Shown here: positions 8,492 to 17,563 of the stretch, one piece after another
How the letters are laid out: the number at the start of each line of letters is the position of its first letter
Position numbering within the stretch: the stretch's first letter is position 1
Source: Hydrogenophaga sp.
GTDB lineage: Bacteria > Pseudomonadota > Gammaproteobacteria > Burkholderiales > Burkholderiaceae_C
DNA: 64,000 nt
Direction of reading: 5' to 3'
Assembly (NCBI RefSeq): GCF_019635465.1
Contig: NZ_JAHBZK010000014.1
Location: forward strand, 62,001 to 126,000
Notes under the pieces: generated by a model
The model's input: the letters and a program-made list of their open reading frames with translations, nothing else
Databases searched by the model: none
What the model was told of the DNA's origin: nothing
Translations under genes and position numbers: made by a program

Positions 8492-8965
8492 TCAAGCGAT
8501 CGGCATCAATGCCGGGGCGTCTTCGCGCAAGGCCTTGCAGGTCAGTACGCACCCCTGCAGGAATGCCAGAAAGCTCGGGTCGTCGTCTTCGTCGCGAGGC
8601 AGCGGCGTGTGACCGCAGATCAGCAGGCATTGGGTGTCGGGGTGAACGCCCGGTACGACGCTGTGAGGCGCCGGCATGGTCGGGATTTGCATCAGCAGGT
8701 AGCGGTACAGATCGCCTTCTGTGTGTGGTGCCGGACGACCCACTTCGATCCAGACCTTGACGAAGGCGGACCAGGTTTCCAGTTGCAACTGCACTACCAC
8801 ACCATCAATGATCAGCAGCTCGTTGTCGACGATGAAGAGCTGGTCGCTTGCGTCGGCACCGCTGAGGCGGGCCACGCTTCGCAGCGCGTCGACATAGCGG
8901 GCTCGCAGCGCGTCTTCATCTCCGGTGGCGTGGGCGTCCATTGGCACGGTCTGTTCATTCGCCAT
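8492..8965 (-). CDS. Candidate type III secretion chaperone (CesT/Tir-chaperone-like)
   Basis: The protein has 157 residues and is acidic and small. The order of elements follows the CesT family: a hydrophobic strand with LLIIDGVVVQLQL, a helix with DLYRYLLMQ (family: L..LL..N), then a strand pair with GVHPDTQCLLICGHTPLP (family: G.DP.TG.l.L...lpL) and a last helix. The ATG at 8965 lies inside the upstream gene, with an 11-nt overlap (8955-8965), so the two are translationally coupled. That is the arrangement expected of an effector and its cognate chaperone. Family assignment is by pattern only. No other secretion gene is in the window. Alternative: an unrelated small acidic protein. Confidence 0.5.
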   Translation of the reverse strand: MANEQTVPMDAHATGDEDALRARYVDALRSVARLSGADASDQLFIVDNELLIIDGVVVQLQLETWSAFVKVWIEVGRPAPHTEGDLYRYLLMQIPTMPAPHSVVPGVHPDTQCLLICGHTPLPRDEDDDPSFLAFLQGCVLTCKALREDAPALMPIA

Positions 8966-9887
8966 TTGGTGTTTCCTTTGCCGCAGCGGCAATCGACGCT
9001 ACCGCCGCGTCGATCAAATCGGGCGACGTCGGCAGTTGCTCAACGTCGGGCCATTGCGCCCGGTTGTCAGTTGTTGAATCTGCAGGCTGGCTCATGGCCA
9101 CTGCGCTGGTGGCAACTGCAGCGCCAATCAGCAGCGTGGTGACAACGGCTGTTCTGGCCACAGGAGGCAAGCCAGACCATCCAGGCACCAGCGTTGCCAT
9201 GTGGGGGCTGGCCACCAATGCCGGGATGGAAAACAGCGCGGCCCCGGACAGGCAGGCGAGTGCTTTGATATCGGGGTTGGGCAGGGCACTGTGGGTGGGC
9301 GCCGCGTTGCGCACGGGCGTGGCCTGTTGTGCCTGCGTCAGATAGGCGTGTGAAAGGACGCTGCCCAGGGCCGCAGCGCCCATCTGTGCGGACGCTCGTG
9401 CCAACAACTGGTTGATCGGGTAGTTGCGCAGCGCGCTGGCCACGCTTGCGGGCAAACGATCGGCGAGGCCCGCCCAGACTTGTTGAATGAGCCGGCCCAC
9501 CTTCAAGTCGCTCTGGGCGAAATGCGTTTGCAGGCTGAGCAGCGGCAGAAACGGGGACAGGCCCAGCGCCGTGGCGGCCAGTGCGTTCGGTCGCGACGGC
9601 CTGGGCTGAAATCCGATGGCCTGAGGGCTGGTGCGCAAGTGGGCATAGGTCACCCCCGCCGGCACGTACACCATTGAGCGCAAGTGCGGCGGCAGCACAC
9701 CGGAAGCCAGCGTCGGCAGCACGAAGGCCAGCGTGGTGTTGCGCACCGCCTGCGCCGAGTACGCCGGCAGCCCAACGGTCGGGTCAGCCGGCTTGCCATT
9801 GGCGCCACGAGGTGATTGCGGCTGCGGACTTTGCGCTTCGCCAGAGATGTTGTTGGCAGGGGGGGCTTGGTGGGTCGATCGGATCAT
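8955..9887 (-). CDS. Candidate secreted effector-like protein with hydrophobic hairpin
   Basis: The protein has 310 residues (ATG 9887; a GTG at 9899 would add four) and resembles no enzyme I know. The first 45 residues are rich in Ser, Pro, Gln, Asn and Gly with little charge, as in type III secretion signals. The middle is amphipathic and Ala/Leu-rich. Residues about 215-275 hold two hydrophobic segments split by a short loop ([16 protein letters not shown] and [18 protein letters not shown]), like membrane-inserting translocators or effectors. The C-terminal tail is acidic. It overlaps the CesT-like gene. Codon use appears less GC-rich than in neighbours. A plain membrane protein with its own partner cannot be excluded. 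Confidence 0.45.
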   Translation of the reverse strand: MIRSTHQAPPANNISGEAQSPQPQSPRGANGKPADPTVGLPAYSAQAVRNTTLAFVLPTLASGVLPPHLRSMVYVPAGVTYAHLRTSPQAIGFQPRPSRPNALAATALGLSPFLPLLSLQTHFAQSDLKVGRLIQQVWAGLADRLPASVASALRNYPINQLLARASAQMGAAALGSVLSHAYLTQAQQATPVRNAAPTHSALPNPDIKALACLSGAALFSIPALVASPHMATLVPGWSGLPPVARTAVVTTLLIGAAVATSAVAMSQPADSTTDNRAQWPDVEQLPTSPDLIDAAVASIAAAAKETPNGE

Positions 9888-9944
9888 GGGGACTCGCACG
9901 GGGAATGGATGGGCCGCTTTGTGTCTCCCGTGGGCGGGTTGGAG

Positions 9945-9965
9945 TTCCAGACGGGCCCTCTGGAA
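9945..9965. promoter_or_regulatory. Inverted repeat TTCCAGA-N7-TCTGGAA between divergent genes
   Basis: A perfect 7-bp inverted repeat with a 7-nt GC spacer lies between the divergent effector-like gene and aroC, 11 nt before the aroC ATG. It could be an operator or a hairpin in the short aroC leader. No regulator is assigned. Confidence 0.35.
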
Positions 9966-9976
9966 TAATTCGCCCC

Positions 9977-11080
9977 ATGAGCGGCAACACCATCGGCACC
10001 CTGTTCCGGGTGACCAACTTCGGCGAATCCCACGGTCCGGCCATCGGCTGCGTCATCGACGGCTGCCCGCCCGGCATGGCGCTGAGCGAGGCCGACATCC
10101 AGGGCGAGCTCGACCGGCGCCGCCCGGGCACCAGCAAGTTCGTGACCCAGCGCAACGAGCCCGACGCGGTCGAGATCCTGAGCGGCGTCTACGAAGGCAA
10201 GACCACCGGCACACCCATCGCGCTGCTGATCCGAAACACCGACCAGCGCAGCAAGGACTACGGCGACATCGCGCGCACGTTTCGCCCAGGGCACGCGGAC
10301 TACACCTATTGGCAAAAGTACGGCGTACGCGACCCGCGCGGTGGCGGGCGCTCGTCGGCGCGCCTGACGGCACCCACGGTGGCCGCCGGTGCGGTGGCGC
10401 GCAAATGGTTGCGTGAGCGCTTTGGCACCACCTTTCGTGGCTGCATGGTGCAGATCGGTGAGGTCGCCATTCCCTTCGAAAGCTGGGGCCACGTGCCCCA
10501 CAACCCCTTCTTTGCGCCGGTGGCCGATGTGTCTGCGCTCGAGGACTACATGAACGCGCTGCGCAAGCGCGGTGACTCCTGTGGCGCGCGCTTGCGGGTC
10601 ACGGCCAGCGGTGTGCCCGTGGGCCTGGGCGAGCCGCTGTACGACCGGCTCGACGCCGACATCGCGCACGCCATGATGGGGCTCAACGCGGTCAAGGGCG
10701 TGGAGATTGGCGCCGGTTTTGCCAGCGTGGCCGACTTTGGCAGCACGCACGGCGACAGCCTCACGCCCGAGGGCTTTGCCGCCAACAAGGCCGGCGGCGT
10801 GCTCGGCGGCATCAGCACCGGGCAGGACCTGGAGGTGCAGATCGCCATCAAGCCCACCAGCTCCATCCTGGTGCCGCGCGAGAGCATCGACATCACCGGT
10901 GCGCCCACCGAAGTCATCACCAAGGGGCGCCACGACCCCTGCGTGGGCATTCGTGCCACGCCGATTGCCGAGGCCCTGCTGGCGCTGGTGGTGATGGACC
11001 ACGCCTTGCGCCACCGCGCCCAGTGTGGTGATGTGCAGACCACCACGCCCGACATCGCCGAGAAGTCGCGCCCGACATGA
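9977..11080 (+). CDS. aroC: Chorismate synthase
   Basis: The protein has 367 residues and catalyses the last step of the shikimate pathway, from EPSP to chorismate, using reduced FMN. Signatures are [18 protein letters not shown] at the N-terminus, [30 protein letters not shown], and the [15 protein letters not shown] loop near residue 120. The catalytic HGDSLTPEG and GRHDPC blocks are also present. Length is standard. The ATG at 9977 matches the family N-terminus, and an AATAAT-like -10 sits just upstream. aroQ and aroE of the same pathway lie 2-4 kb downstream on the other strand, a loose clustering. Confidence 0.97.
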   Translation: MSGNTIGTLFRVTNFGESHGPAIGCVIDGCPPGMALSEADIQGELDRRRPGTSKFVTQRNEPDAVEILSGVYEGKTTGTPIALLIRNTDQRSKDYGDIARTFRPGHADYTYWQKYGVRDPRGGGRSSARLTAPTVAAGAVARKWLRERFGTTFRGCMVQIGEVAIPFESWGHVPHNPFFAPVADVSALEDYMNALRKRGDSCGARLRVTASGVPVGLGEPLYDRLDADIAHAMMGLNAVKGVEIGAGFASVADFGSTHGDSLTPEGFAANKAGGVLGGISTGQDLEVQIAIKPTSSILVPRESIDITGAPTEVITKGRHDPCVGIRATPIAEALLALVVMDHALRHRAQCGDVQTTTPDIAEKSRPT

Positions 11081-11116
11081 CAGGGCGGACCGACGCGGGC
11101 CTTCGCCTGTGCCCGC

Positions 11117-11140
11117 AGGGGTCTGACCGGGTCAGCCCCT
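11117..11140. terminator. Hairpin in the aroC-MFS gap
   Basis: CTGACC-G-GGTCAG flanked by AGGGG and CCCCT forms a long stem. No T-run follows, so it could be a weak terminator or an mRNA processing or stability element before the MFS gene. Confidence 0.4.
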
Positions 11141-11153
11141 ACCGGAGGTCCGG

Positions 11154-12317
11154 TTGAGCCCACGTCGCCAGCTGTTGCCTTTTGCCGCCCTGTCGGCGAG
11201 CTACTTCGCGCACATCGGCTTTTTCAACCCCTACCTGCCGCTGTGGCTCAAGGACCTGGGGTTCGGCCTGCTGACCATCAGCATCCTGACGTCCGTGCAG
11301 TCGGCCACCCGTGTATTCGCGCCTTACGGCTGGGGCTGGCTGAGCGACCACACCGGCGAGCGTGTGCGCCTGCTGCGCTACGGCGCCACGGCCGCGCTGG
11401 CGATTTCGGCCGCGCTGTGGCTCGAGCTGGGCGCGGTGGCGCTGTTTGTGGTGCTGCTGGTGATGTTTGCGCACACCAGCGGCATGATGCCGATGAGCGA
11501 GGCGGTGCTGGCCCAGCACGTCAGCCGCGAAGGCGCTTTCGACGCGCGTCGCTACGGCCGTGTGAGGGTGTGGGGCTCGCTGGGATTTCTGGTGACCGTG
11601 TTGCTGGCTGGGGCGTGGTTCGACGGCTTCGGCATGGCGAGCTTTCCGGCGTGGACGGCTGTCACCCTGGGCGCCGTGGCGCTGAGCACCTGGTGGCTGC
11701 CCGACCGGCGCGAGGCGCCGGGTCAGCCCGCACCCCACGAGCGCGTCTGGCCGGTGCTGCGCCAAGCTCGCATGCGCTGGTTCTTTGCCGCAGCGGGCAT
11801 GCATGTGCTGGCCCATGTGTTCGTCTACATCTTCCTGTCGCTGCACCTGGATGCGCTGGGTTACCCCAAGACGGTCATCGGCCTGATGTGGGCCGTGTCG
11901 GTGCTGATCGAGATCGGCTGGTTCGTCACCCAGGGACGCTGGTTGCCGCGCTTCAGTCTAGCTGGCTGGCTGGTGCTGGCCGCCGCGCTCATGGCCGTTC
12001 GCATGGCCATGACGGCTGGCGTGGCGCAAGTGTGGCCATTGCTTGCCCTGGCGCAGGCGCTGCACGCCATCACCTTCGCGGCGCACCACACGGTGTGCAT
12101 TGCCTGGATCACCGAGCACTTCCCCGGGCGCCTGCGCGGGCGCGGCCAGGCGCTGTACAGCGTGCTCGGCTACGGCGTGCCTGGCGTGGTGGGTGGTTTG
12201 GTTGGTGGTGCCTTGTCCAGCCGCTTCGGCTTGGCCAGCGTGTTCTGGCTGGCCAGTGCCTGCGCGCTGCTGGCGCTGGGTTGCGCGCTGCGGGTGCGCA
12301 GCCTCTCGAAGCGTTGA
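11154..12317 (+). CDS. MFS transporter (3-phenylpropionate permease-like)
   Basis: The protein has 387 residues with about 12 membrane segments. The N-terminal SASYFAHIGFFNPYLPLWLKDLGF and the loop SVQSATRVFAPYGWGWLSDHTGERVRLL resemble the HcaT/MFS_1-like group (family: phenylpropionate and nucleoside-type carriers). The start is TTG at 11154, with GGAGG 7 nt upstream. The ligand is not predictable. It lies 73 nt after aroC, possibly co-transcribed and separated by a hairpin. Confidence 0.82.
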   Translation: MSPRRQLLPFAALSASYFAHIGFFNPYLPLWLKDLGFGLLTISILTSVQSATRVFAPYGWGWLSDHTGERVRLLRYGATAALAISAALWLELGAVALFVVLLVMFAHTSGMMPMSEAVLAQHVSREGAFDARRYGRVRVWGSLGFLVTVLLAGAWFDGFGMASFPAWTAVTLGAVALSTWWLPDRREAPGQPAPHERVWPVLRQARMRWFFAAAGMHVLAHVFVYIFLSLHLDALGYPKTVIGLMWAVSVLIEIGWFVTQGRWLPRFSLAGWLVLAAALMAVRMAMTAGVAQVWPLLALAQALHAITFAAHHTVCIAWITEHFPGRLRGRGQALYSVLGYGVPGVVGGLVGGALSSRFGLASVFWLASACALLALGCALRVRSLSKR

Positions 12318-12320
12318 GCT

Positions 12321-13211
12321 TCAGGGCGCCGGCGACGCGGCCAGCCAGCGTTTGAATGGGTTGAAGCCGGTCACCAGACCGGTGGCCACCAGCACCAGCG
12401 CGCCGCCGATGAACAGCCCGCTTGAGAGTTCTTCGCCCAGAAAGAGGTGGCCCCAGGTCACACCGAAGATCGGAATCATGAAGGCCGGGCTGATGGCCGC
12501 CACGGGCGACACGTGGCGAATGATGCGCAGGTGCACCCAGTAGGCCAGGCCCGAGGTGATCAGTCCCAGCACGCCCACGGCCAGCAGCGCCGGCGCGGTG
12601 AAGGTGGCTTTGGGCCAGGCCCAGACCGCACCGGGCGCCAGGATCAGGATGGCCGCGGCGTGGATGCCGGCGGCAATGGCCAGCGGCTCCATGCGGGTGG
12701 TGGCGCGCTTCATCAGTGGCGTCGAGCAGCCGTAACACGCCGAGGCCAGGATGCAGGCCAGCACCGCGACGATGGTGGGGCCGTCAAGCTGCACCGGCCC
12801 GAGCTGCACGATCAGCCCCACGCCGACAAAGCCCAGCGCGCAGCCCACCAGCTTGTGGGGGGTCAGCGTGTCTTCCTTGAGCCAGGCTGCCGCCAGGGTG
12901 CCGAACAGCACCGCCGTTGTGTTGAGCAGCGCGCTGTAGCCGGCCGGCAGGTAGATGGACGCCCAAGCATACAGCAAGAAGGGGACGGTGACCGTGAGCG
13001 CACCCAGCACCAGCAGTTCGCGCCAGTGGCGCCACGGCCAGGCCTGGCGCATGGCCCGCATGATGATCACCAGCGTGACCATGGCCAGTGCCACGCGGAT
13101 GCCGGCCAGCGGCAAAGGCGTGAGCGCCGGGCTGGCGATGCGCAGAAAGAGGAAGGACGAACCCCAGAGCGCCGACAAGGCAACCAGCTGGGCGAAATGA
13201 CGGGTTCTCAC
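12321..13211 (-). CDS. EamA/DMT-family exporter
   Basis: The protein has 296 residues with ten predicted membrane segments in two EamA repeats (residues about 5-135 and 147-285). Typical sequences are ALWGSSFLFLRIASPALTPL near the start and the conserved PLLxxx-type helix ends. The GTG start (13211) has only a weak ribosome site, so an in-frame later start is possible. The family exports amino acids and other small metabolites. It ends only 3 bp from the convergent MFS gene. Confidence 0.85.
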   Translation of the reverse strand: MRTRHFAQLVALSALWGSSFLFLRIASPALTPLPLAGIRVALAMVTLVIIMRAMRQAWPWRHWRELLVLGALTVTVPFLLYAWASIYLPAGYSALLNTTAVLFGTLAAAWLKEDTLTPHKLVGCALGFVGVGLIVQLGPVQLDGPTIVAVLACILASACYGCSTPLMKRATTRMEPLAIAAGIHAAAILILAPGAVWAWPKATFTAPALLAVGVLGLITSGLAYWVHLRIIRHVSPVAAISPAFMIPIFGVTWGHLFLGEELSSGLFIGGALVLVATGLVTGFNPFKRWLAASPAP

Positions 13212-13281
13212 CGGCGGATTGTGTGGGGTGGCCAGTAACGGCCGTGTGAACGCCCTGTCGCGCGCAGGACTGGGCGTGCGC

Positions 13282-13737
13282 TCAGCGCGACGCTTTGCGC
13301 AGCAGGCCGTCGATGGCCAGGGCGTAACCGTCCACGCCGAAGCCCACCACGATGCCCGCCGCCACCGGCGAGATGTGCGACTGGTGGCGAAAGGCCTCGC
13401 GCGCGTGCACGTTGGAGATGTGCACCTCGATCACGGGCAGCGGCGCGGTGCCGGCGATGGCGTCGCGCAGGCCGATCGAGGTGTGCGTGTAGGCGCCGGG
13501 GTTGAAGACCACGCCGATCAGCTCGCCCGCCTTGTGCCGCAGTGCGGCGCCCTGGATGGCGTCGATCAGCACGCCTTCGTGGTTGCTCTGCAGGGCCTCC
13601 AGCGTGTGGCCGGCGCGCTCGGCCTGGGCACGGCAGGCGGCCTCGACGTCGGCCAGGGTGGTGGCGCCATAGGTGCCCGGCTCGCGCGTGCCGAGCAGGT
13701 TCAGGTTGGGGCCGTTGAGCAACAGGATGGCGGGCAT
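13282..13737 (-). CDS. aroQ: 3-dehydroquinate dehydratase, type II
   Basis: The protein has 151 residues and dehydrates 3-dehydroquinate in the shikimate pathway. Landmarks are [19 protein letters not shown] at the N-terminus (containing the catalytic tyrosine loop), [22 protein letters not shown], and [17 protein letters not shown] with the catalytic histidine. Length is exactly that of the dodecameric type II enzymes. GAGG lies before the ATG. It is just downstream of aroE on the same strand, with a 25-nt gap, so probably one transcript. Confidence 0.96.
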   Translation of the reverse strand: MPAILLLNGPNLNLLGTREPGTYGATTLADVEAACRAQAERAGHTLEALQSNHEGVLIDAIQGAALRHKAGELIGVVFNPGAYTHTSIGLRDAIAGTAPLPVIEVHISNVHAREAFRHQSHISPVAAGIVVGFGVDGYALAIDGLLRKASR

Positions 13738-13762
13738 GGTGGGTCCTCGGGCTGCGGCGACT

Positions 13763-14584
13763 TTAAACCAGGGGCACGCTCAAGCGGGCGATCACGTCGC
13801 GGGTATCGGGTCGCACGCCGCGCCACCACGCAAAGGCCTCGGCGGCTTGCTCCACCAGCATGCCCACGCCGTCGGCCAGGGCGCTCACGCCGGCCGCGCG
13901 CGCCTGGCGCAGAAAGGGCGTCAGGCCCTTGCCATAAACCATGTCGTAGGCCAGCGCGCCGGGGGCAAACAGCCCGTCGGGCAGTGGCAAGGCCTCGCCG
14001 CTGAGGCCGGCCGAGGTGGCGTTGATCACGACGTCAAAGGCCTCGCCGGCGAGGTCGGCGTACCCGCCACTGTTCAGCGTCACATGGGCCGCAAAGTCGG
14101 TGCGCAGGCCGTGCGCCTTGTCGGCCGTGCGATTGGCCACGGCCAGCGTCGCCGGGCCTTGCTGGGCGATCGGCAGCAGCGCACCGCGCGTGGCGCCGCC
14201 CGCGCCGAGCAACAGCACGCGACGCCCACGCAGTGCGTGGCCGAGGTTGCGCTGGATGTCGTTGACCAGGCCGATGCCGTCGAAGTTGTCGGCGACGATG
14301 CGTTCGCCCTCGAACTTCAGCGCGTTGGCCGCGCCGGCCAGTCGCGCGGCCTCGCTCGGGTCGTTGGCGAGCTGGCAGGCCTGCAGCTTGAAAGGCAGGG
14401 TGACGTTGACACCCCGCCCGCCCCCGGCCCGAAAGGCCTGCACCGTGGCCGCGAAGCCGTCCAGCGGCGCTTCGATGGCGACGTAGCTGAGGTCTTGAGC
14501 CGTGGCCTGGGCAAAGGCGGCGTGGATGCGCGGCGACTGGCTGTGGGCGATGGGGTGGCCGATGACGGCGTAGCGGTCGGTCAT
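13763..14584 (-). CDS. aroE: Shikimate dehydrogenase
   Basis: The protein has 273 residues and reduces 3-dehydroshikimate with NADPH. Seen are the substrate motif [14 protein letters not shown] at residues 7-20, VNVTLPFK with the catalytic lysine near 65, DNFDGIGL with the catalytic aspartate near 102, and the nucleotide-binding GAGGATRG near 130. VVNRT-type ANRTADKA follows, with INATSAGL and [12 protein letters not shown] near the C-terminus. The ATG at 14584 gives the family length. It heads the aroE-aroQ pair. Confidence 0.96.
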   Translation of the reverse strand: MTDRYAVIGHPIAHSQSPRIHAAFAQATAQDLSYVAIEAPLDGFAATVQAFRAGGGRGVNVTLPFKLQACQLANDPSEAARLAGAANALKFEGERIVADNFDGIGLVNDIQRNLGHALRGRRVLLLGAGGATRGALLPIAQQGPATLAVANRTADKAHGLRTDFAAHVTLNSGGYADLAGEAFDVVINATSAGLSGEALPLPDGLFAPGALAYDMVYGKGLTPFLRQARAAGVSALADGVGMLVEQAAEAFAWWRGVRPDTRDVIARLSVPLV

Positions 14585-14658
14585 GAAGGCGTGCACGGAG
14601 CAGGGTCTTGGGCTGGGGCGTGGATTGTCTCGCACGGCGCGGTCGGACAATCGCGCCC

Positions 14659-15321
14659 ATGAATACCCCACGCCTCAAGATCGATTTCGTCTCGGATGTG
14701 TCCTGCCCCTGGTGCGCCATTGGCCTGGGCGGACTGGAGCAGGCTCTGCAGCGGCTCGACGGCCAGGTAGCCGTCGACATCACCTTCCAGCCCTTCGAGC
14801 TGAACCCGCGCATGGCCGTTGAAGGTCAGGACGTGACCGAGCACCTGACCGAGAAGTACGGCAGCACGCCCGAGCAGCAGGCGCAGATTCGCGACACCAT
14901 CCGCGCGCGGGGTGCCGAGGTCGGTTTCGACTTCAACCCCGCCGGGCGCGGCCGCGTGTGGAACACCTTCGATGCGCACCGGCTGTTGCACTGGGCGGCC
15001 GAAGAAGGCGCGCCGGGTCAGCAGGTGGCGCTCAAGAAGGCGTTGCTGGCCGCCTGCCACACGCGCAGTGAGGCCATGGGCCACCACGATGTGTTGCTGG
15101 CCTGCGTGCGCGAGGTGGGCCTTGATGAAACCCGCGCCCAAGCCATCCTGACCAGCGATGAATTCGCGCAGGCCGTGCGCGAGCGCGAGCAGTTCTACCT
15201 GTCGCACGGCATCCACTCGGTGCCTGCGGTGATCGTCAACGACCGCCACCTGATCTCGGGCGGTCAGCCCGCGGCCGTGTTCGAGCAGGCGCTGCGCCAG
15301 ATTGCTGCCGGTCAGGCCTGA
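14659..15321 (+). CDS. DsbA-family oxidoreductase (FrnE-like)
   Basis: The protein has 220 residues, a thioredoxin fold with a helical insert. The redox site is SCPWC near residue 16, close to the N-terminus, and there is no signal peptide. That places it with cytoplasmic FrnE/2-hydroxychromene-isomerase-like DsbA proteins rather than periplasmic DsbA. The cis-proline is in HSVPAVIVNDRHLISGGQP. Divergent from aroE. Its last 10 bp overlap the end of the convergent MscS gene. Confidence 0.88.
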   Translation: MNTPRLKIDFVSDVSCPWCAIGLGGLEQALQRLDGQVAVDITFQPFELNPRMAVEGQDVTEHLTEKYGSTPEQQAQIRDTIRARGAEVGFDFNPAGRGRVWNTFDAHRLLHWAAEEGAPGQQVALKKALLAACHTRSEAMGHHDVLLACVREVGLDETRAQAILTSDEFAQAVREREQFYLSHGIHSVPAVIVNDRHLISGGQPAAVFEQALRQIAAGQA

Positions 15322-16391
15322 TCGATCGGCGACTGCGCGCCGGGCAGCAGTTCGGCGCGCTGGCGCGGCAGGTACTGCGGGTATTCGCGCTGCATGAAGG
15401 CCAGCAGCTGCTCACGCACCTCGCAGCGCAGGTCCCAGCCCGCGGGCGCCGACGCCGAGGTGACCAGGCAGCGCAGCTGCATGGCGCTCGGGCCGGCCTC
15501 GGTCACCTGCAGCAGGCTGAAGCGTTTGTCCCAGTGCTCGGAGGCCGCGCAGATGCGCTGCAGCTCTTCGCGCAGCGGCGCCAGCGGCATGCGGTAGTCC
15601 ACCCACAGAAACACGGTGCCGATGAGCTCGGCGGTGCTGCGCGTCCAGTTCTGGAACGGCTTTTCGACCCAGTACTGCAGCGGCACGATCAGGCGGCGCT
15701 GGTCCCAGATGCGCACCACCACGTAGGTGCCGGTGATCTCTTCGATCACGCCCCATTCGTTCTCGACGATCACCACGTCGTCGAGGCGGATCGGCTGGCT
15801 CAGGCCGATCTGCAGGCCGGCGATCAGATTGCCCAGCACCGGACGCGCGGCAAAACCCGCCACCAGACCCACCAGGCCGGCCGAGGCGAGCAGGCTGGTG
15901 CCCAGCTGGCGCACGTGCGGAAAGGTCATCAGCATCAGCGACACGCCGATCAGCACCACCAGGCCTTGCAGCGTGCGCGCCAGCACGCGGGTCTGGGTCT
16001 GGATGCGGCGCGCCTGCAGGTTGTCGGCCACCGAGGTCGGGTTGGCGTCGATCACGCCGCTGGCCACGCCGCACACCGCGTTGGAGGCCAGCCAGGTGAG
16101 GCAGCCGATCACCAGCAGCGTGCTCAGGCGCAGCAAGCCGGCGTGCCAGAGCGCGTCGTCGGGGGCGCCTTGCAAGGTCAGGTTGATGGCCAGTAGCGGC
16201 AGACCCCATTCGGCCGGCGCCCGGATGGCCGCCGCCACGCTGGCGCCGATGGGTGAATCGCGGGTGGCCCGGCGCACCAGGCGCTGGCCGACGAAGAAAA
16301 TCGCCATGGCCACCGCCACGGCGAGCAGCATGCTGCCCAGGGTGGGGAGCCAGGCGACCAGGGCGGCGGGAATCCAGGTGGGCGTGTCCAT
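15312..16391 (-). CDS. MscS-family mechanosensitive channel
   Basis: The protein has 359 residues. Four hydrophobic segments precede the pore helix and beta domain (SLLASAGLVGLVAGFAARPVLGNLIAGLQIGLSQPI near residues 185-220). After these come the conserved QPIRLDDVVIV..EWGVIEEITGTYVVVRIWDQRRLIVP and the C-terminal alpha/beta cap. It opens on hypo-osmotic shock in the inner membrane. The 3' end overlaps the DsbA-family gene by 10 bp. Confidence 0.9.
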   Translation of the reverse strand: MDTPTWIPAALVAWLPTLGSMLLAVAVAMAIFFVGQRLVRRATRDSPIGASVAAAIRAPAEWGLPLLAINLTLQGAPDDALWHAGLLRLSTLLVIGCLTWLASNAVCGVASGVIDANPTSVADNLQARRIQTQTRVLARTLQGLVVLIGVSLMLMTFPHVRQLGTSLLASAGLVGLVAGFAARPVLGNLIAGLQIGLSQPIRLDDVVIVENEWGVIEEITGTYVVVRIWDQRRLIVPLQYWVEKPFQNWTRSTAELIGTVFLWVDYRMPLAPLREELQRICAASEHWDKRFSLLQVTEAGPSAMQLRCLVTSASAPAGWDLRCEVREQLLAFMQREYPQYLPRQRAELLPGAQSPIDQA

Positions 16392-16525
16392 GCGGCAGGT
16401 TAACCACGCATGGCCTTGGCGGGCAAGCCCCCGCAGCTACGAATTCGGCAGCACGTCGGGTTAGGGCCGGCGGCCACACAATCCCGGCTGCGGAACCGCG
16501 TCCGGCGCCACCACTCAGAACCCCC

Positions 16526-16978
16526 ATGACCACCGTGCTCATCACCTGCGCCTGCCTCGTGGCGCTCACCGGCTTTCTGCACTACGAGGTGCTGCGCGGG
16601 CTCTACAGCGGCCTGCCGCGCCTGCACATGCCCGATCGCGCCAAGCTGCTGGTGGTGATTGCGACCGCGTTCGTTGCCCACGCGGTGGAGATCCTGCTGT
16701 ACGGCGGTGCCTTGTATGGCCTGGTGACCTGGGCCGGCGCGGGGCAGCTGGCCGGGGCGACGGGCTCGCTGGTGACGGCCAGCCTGTACTTCTCGGCCGA
16801 GACCTACACCTCGCTGGGCTTTGGCGACGTCACGCCGCTGGGGCCGGTGCGCCTGCTGGCAGGCGTCGAGGCGCTCAACGGCCTGCTGCTGATCGGCTGG
16901 ACGGCCTCGTTCACCTACATCTCGATGGAGCGCTTCTGGACGGCCGACGGCGTCCGGCGCCCGCCGCGCCGCGACTGA
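16526..16978 (+). CDS. Two-helix K+-channel-like protein
   Basis: The protein has 150 residues, with an N-terminal membrane helix, a second helix near residues 48-70, a pore loop TSLGFGDVTPLG (near residue 92) and a final helix (LLAGVEALNGLLLIGWTASF). The GFGD filter is a known variant of the K+-selective T-x-G-Y-G sequence. No regulatory RCK domain is present. Such single-pore proteins are frequent beside osmotic channels. Divergent from the MscS gene. Confidence 0.8.
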   Translation: MTTVLITCACLVALTGFLHYEVLRGLYSGLPRLHMPDRAKLLVVIATAFVAHAVEILLYGGALYGLVTWAGAGQLAGATGSLVTASLYFSAETYTSLGFGDVTPLGPVRLLAGVEALNGLLLIGWTASFTYISMERFWTADGVRRPPRRD

Positions 16979-16993
16979 TCGCGGCCCCTGGCG

Positions 16994-17236
16994 TCAGCGA
17001 CCAAGCTGCGTCAGTGCCGCCTGCAGGCCGCTCAGGCCACCCACGCGCTGGTCGTTGATGAAGATCTGCGGCATCTGCCGCACCGAGGGGCCGCACTTGG
17101 CGTAGAAGGCCAGCCGCTCGGCCTCGTCGTCGATCTTCACCTCCTCGAAGTCCAGCGAGCGGGCCTTGAGCAACTGCTTGGCGGAGTCGCACTGCGGGCA
17201 GGCGGACTTGGAATAGACGGTGATCTTGAGGGTCAT
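16994..17236 (-). CDS. Glutaredoxin-like protein
   Basis: The protein has 80 residues. The active site is CPQC at residues 14-17, the cis-proline is in QMPQIFIND and GG is in RVGGLSGL, the glutaredoxin order. The CPQC site and size are close to NrdH/Grx3-type reductants. It lies 22 nt downstream of the DUF2789 gene on the same strand. Confidence 0.88.
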   Translation of the reverse strand: MTLKITVYSKSACPQCDSAKQLLKARSLDFEEVKIDDEAERLAFYAKCGPSVRQMPQIFINDQRVGGLSGLQAALTQLGR

Positions 17237-17258
17237 GGTGAGGTGAGGAGGTTGAAGG

Positions 17259-17516
17259 TTACAGCCCGGAGCGCGCCTTCACGGCGTCTTCGTGCAGGGA
17301 TTCGTTGAGCTGATCGACGACTGTGGTCCACACGGCGTCGGCCTTGATCTGCTCGCACAGGAACTGGCGCTGCGCGTCGTTCCAGAACGGCGCGTCGGCC
17401 AGGTCCACACCCGCAGGCAACTGGTGGGCCCGGATGAAGCCGGCGATGGCGGCATCGCTGGCGTCGAGGCCGAGCTGCAGAAAGAGGTTGCTCATGCGGG
17501 GGGAGGCACGGTCCAT
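17259..17516 (-). CDS. DUF2789 family protein
   Basis: The protein has 85 residues. It matches the DUF2789 pattern: a short N-terminus ending in LF.QLGL, then FIRAHQLP, and a C-terminal WNDAQRQFLCEQIKADAVWTTVVDQLN. The ATG at 17516 was preferred over 17495 because the family begins about seven residues before the LFLQLGL block and AGGA lies at the right distance. Function unknown. Confidence 0.8.
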   Translation of the reverse strand: MDRASPRMSNLFLQLGLDASDAAIAGFIRAHQLPAGVDLADAPFWNDAQRQFLCEQIKADAVWTTVVDQLNESLHEDAVKARSGL

Positions 17517-17563
17517 GGGGTGTCCTGTTCGGTTCGTCGGCAAGGGGCATTGTCCACCGGCAC

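Noticed and set aside
9888-9976. PIP-box or hrp-type promoter before the effector-like gene
   Set aside because: I looked for TTCG-N16-TTCG type motifs upstream of the effector-like gene and did not find a convincing one.
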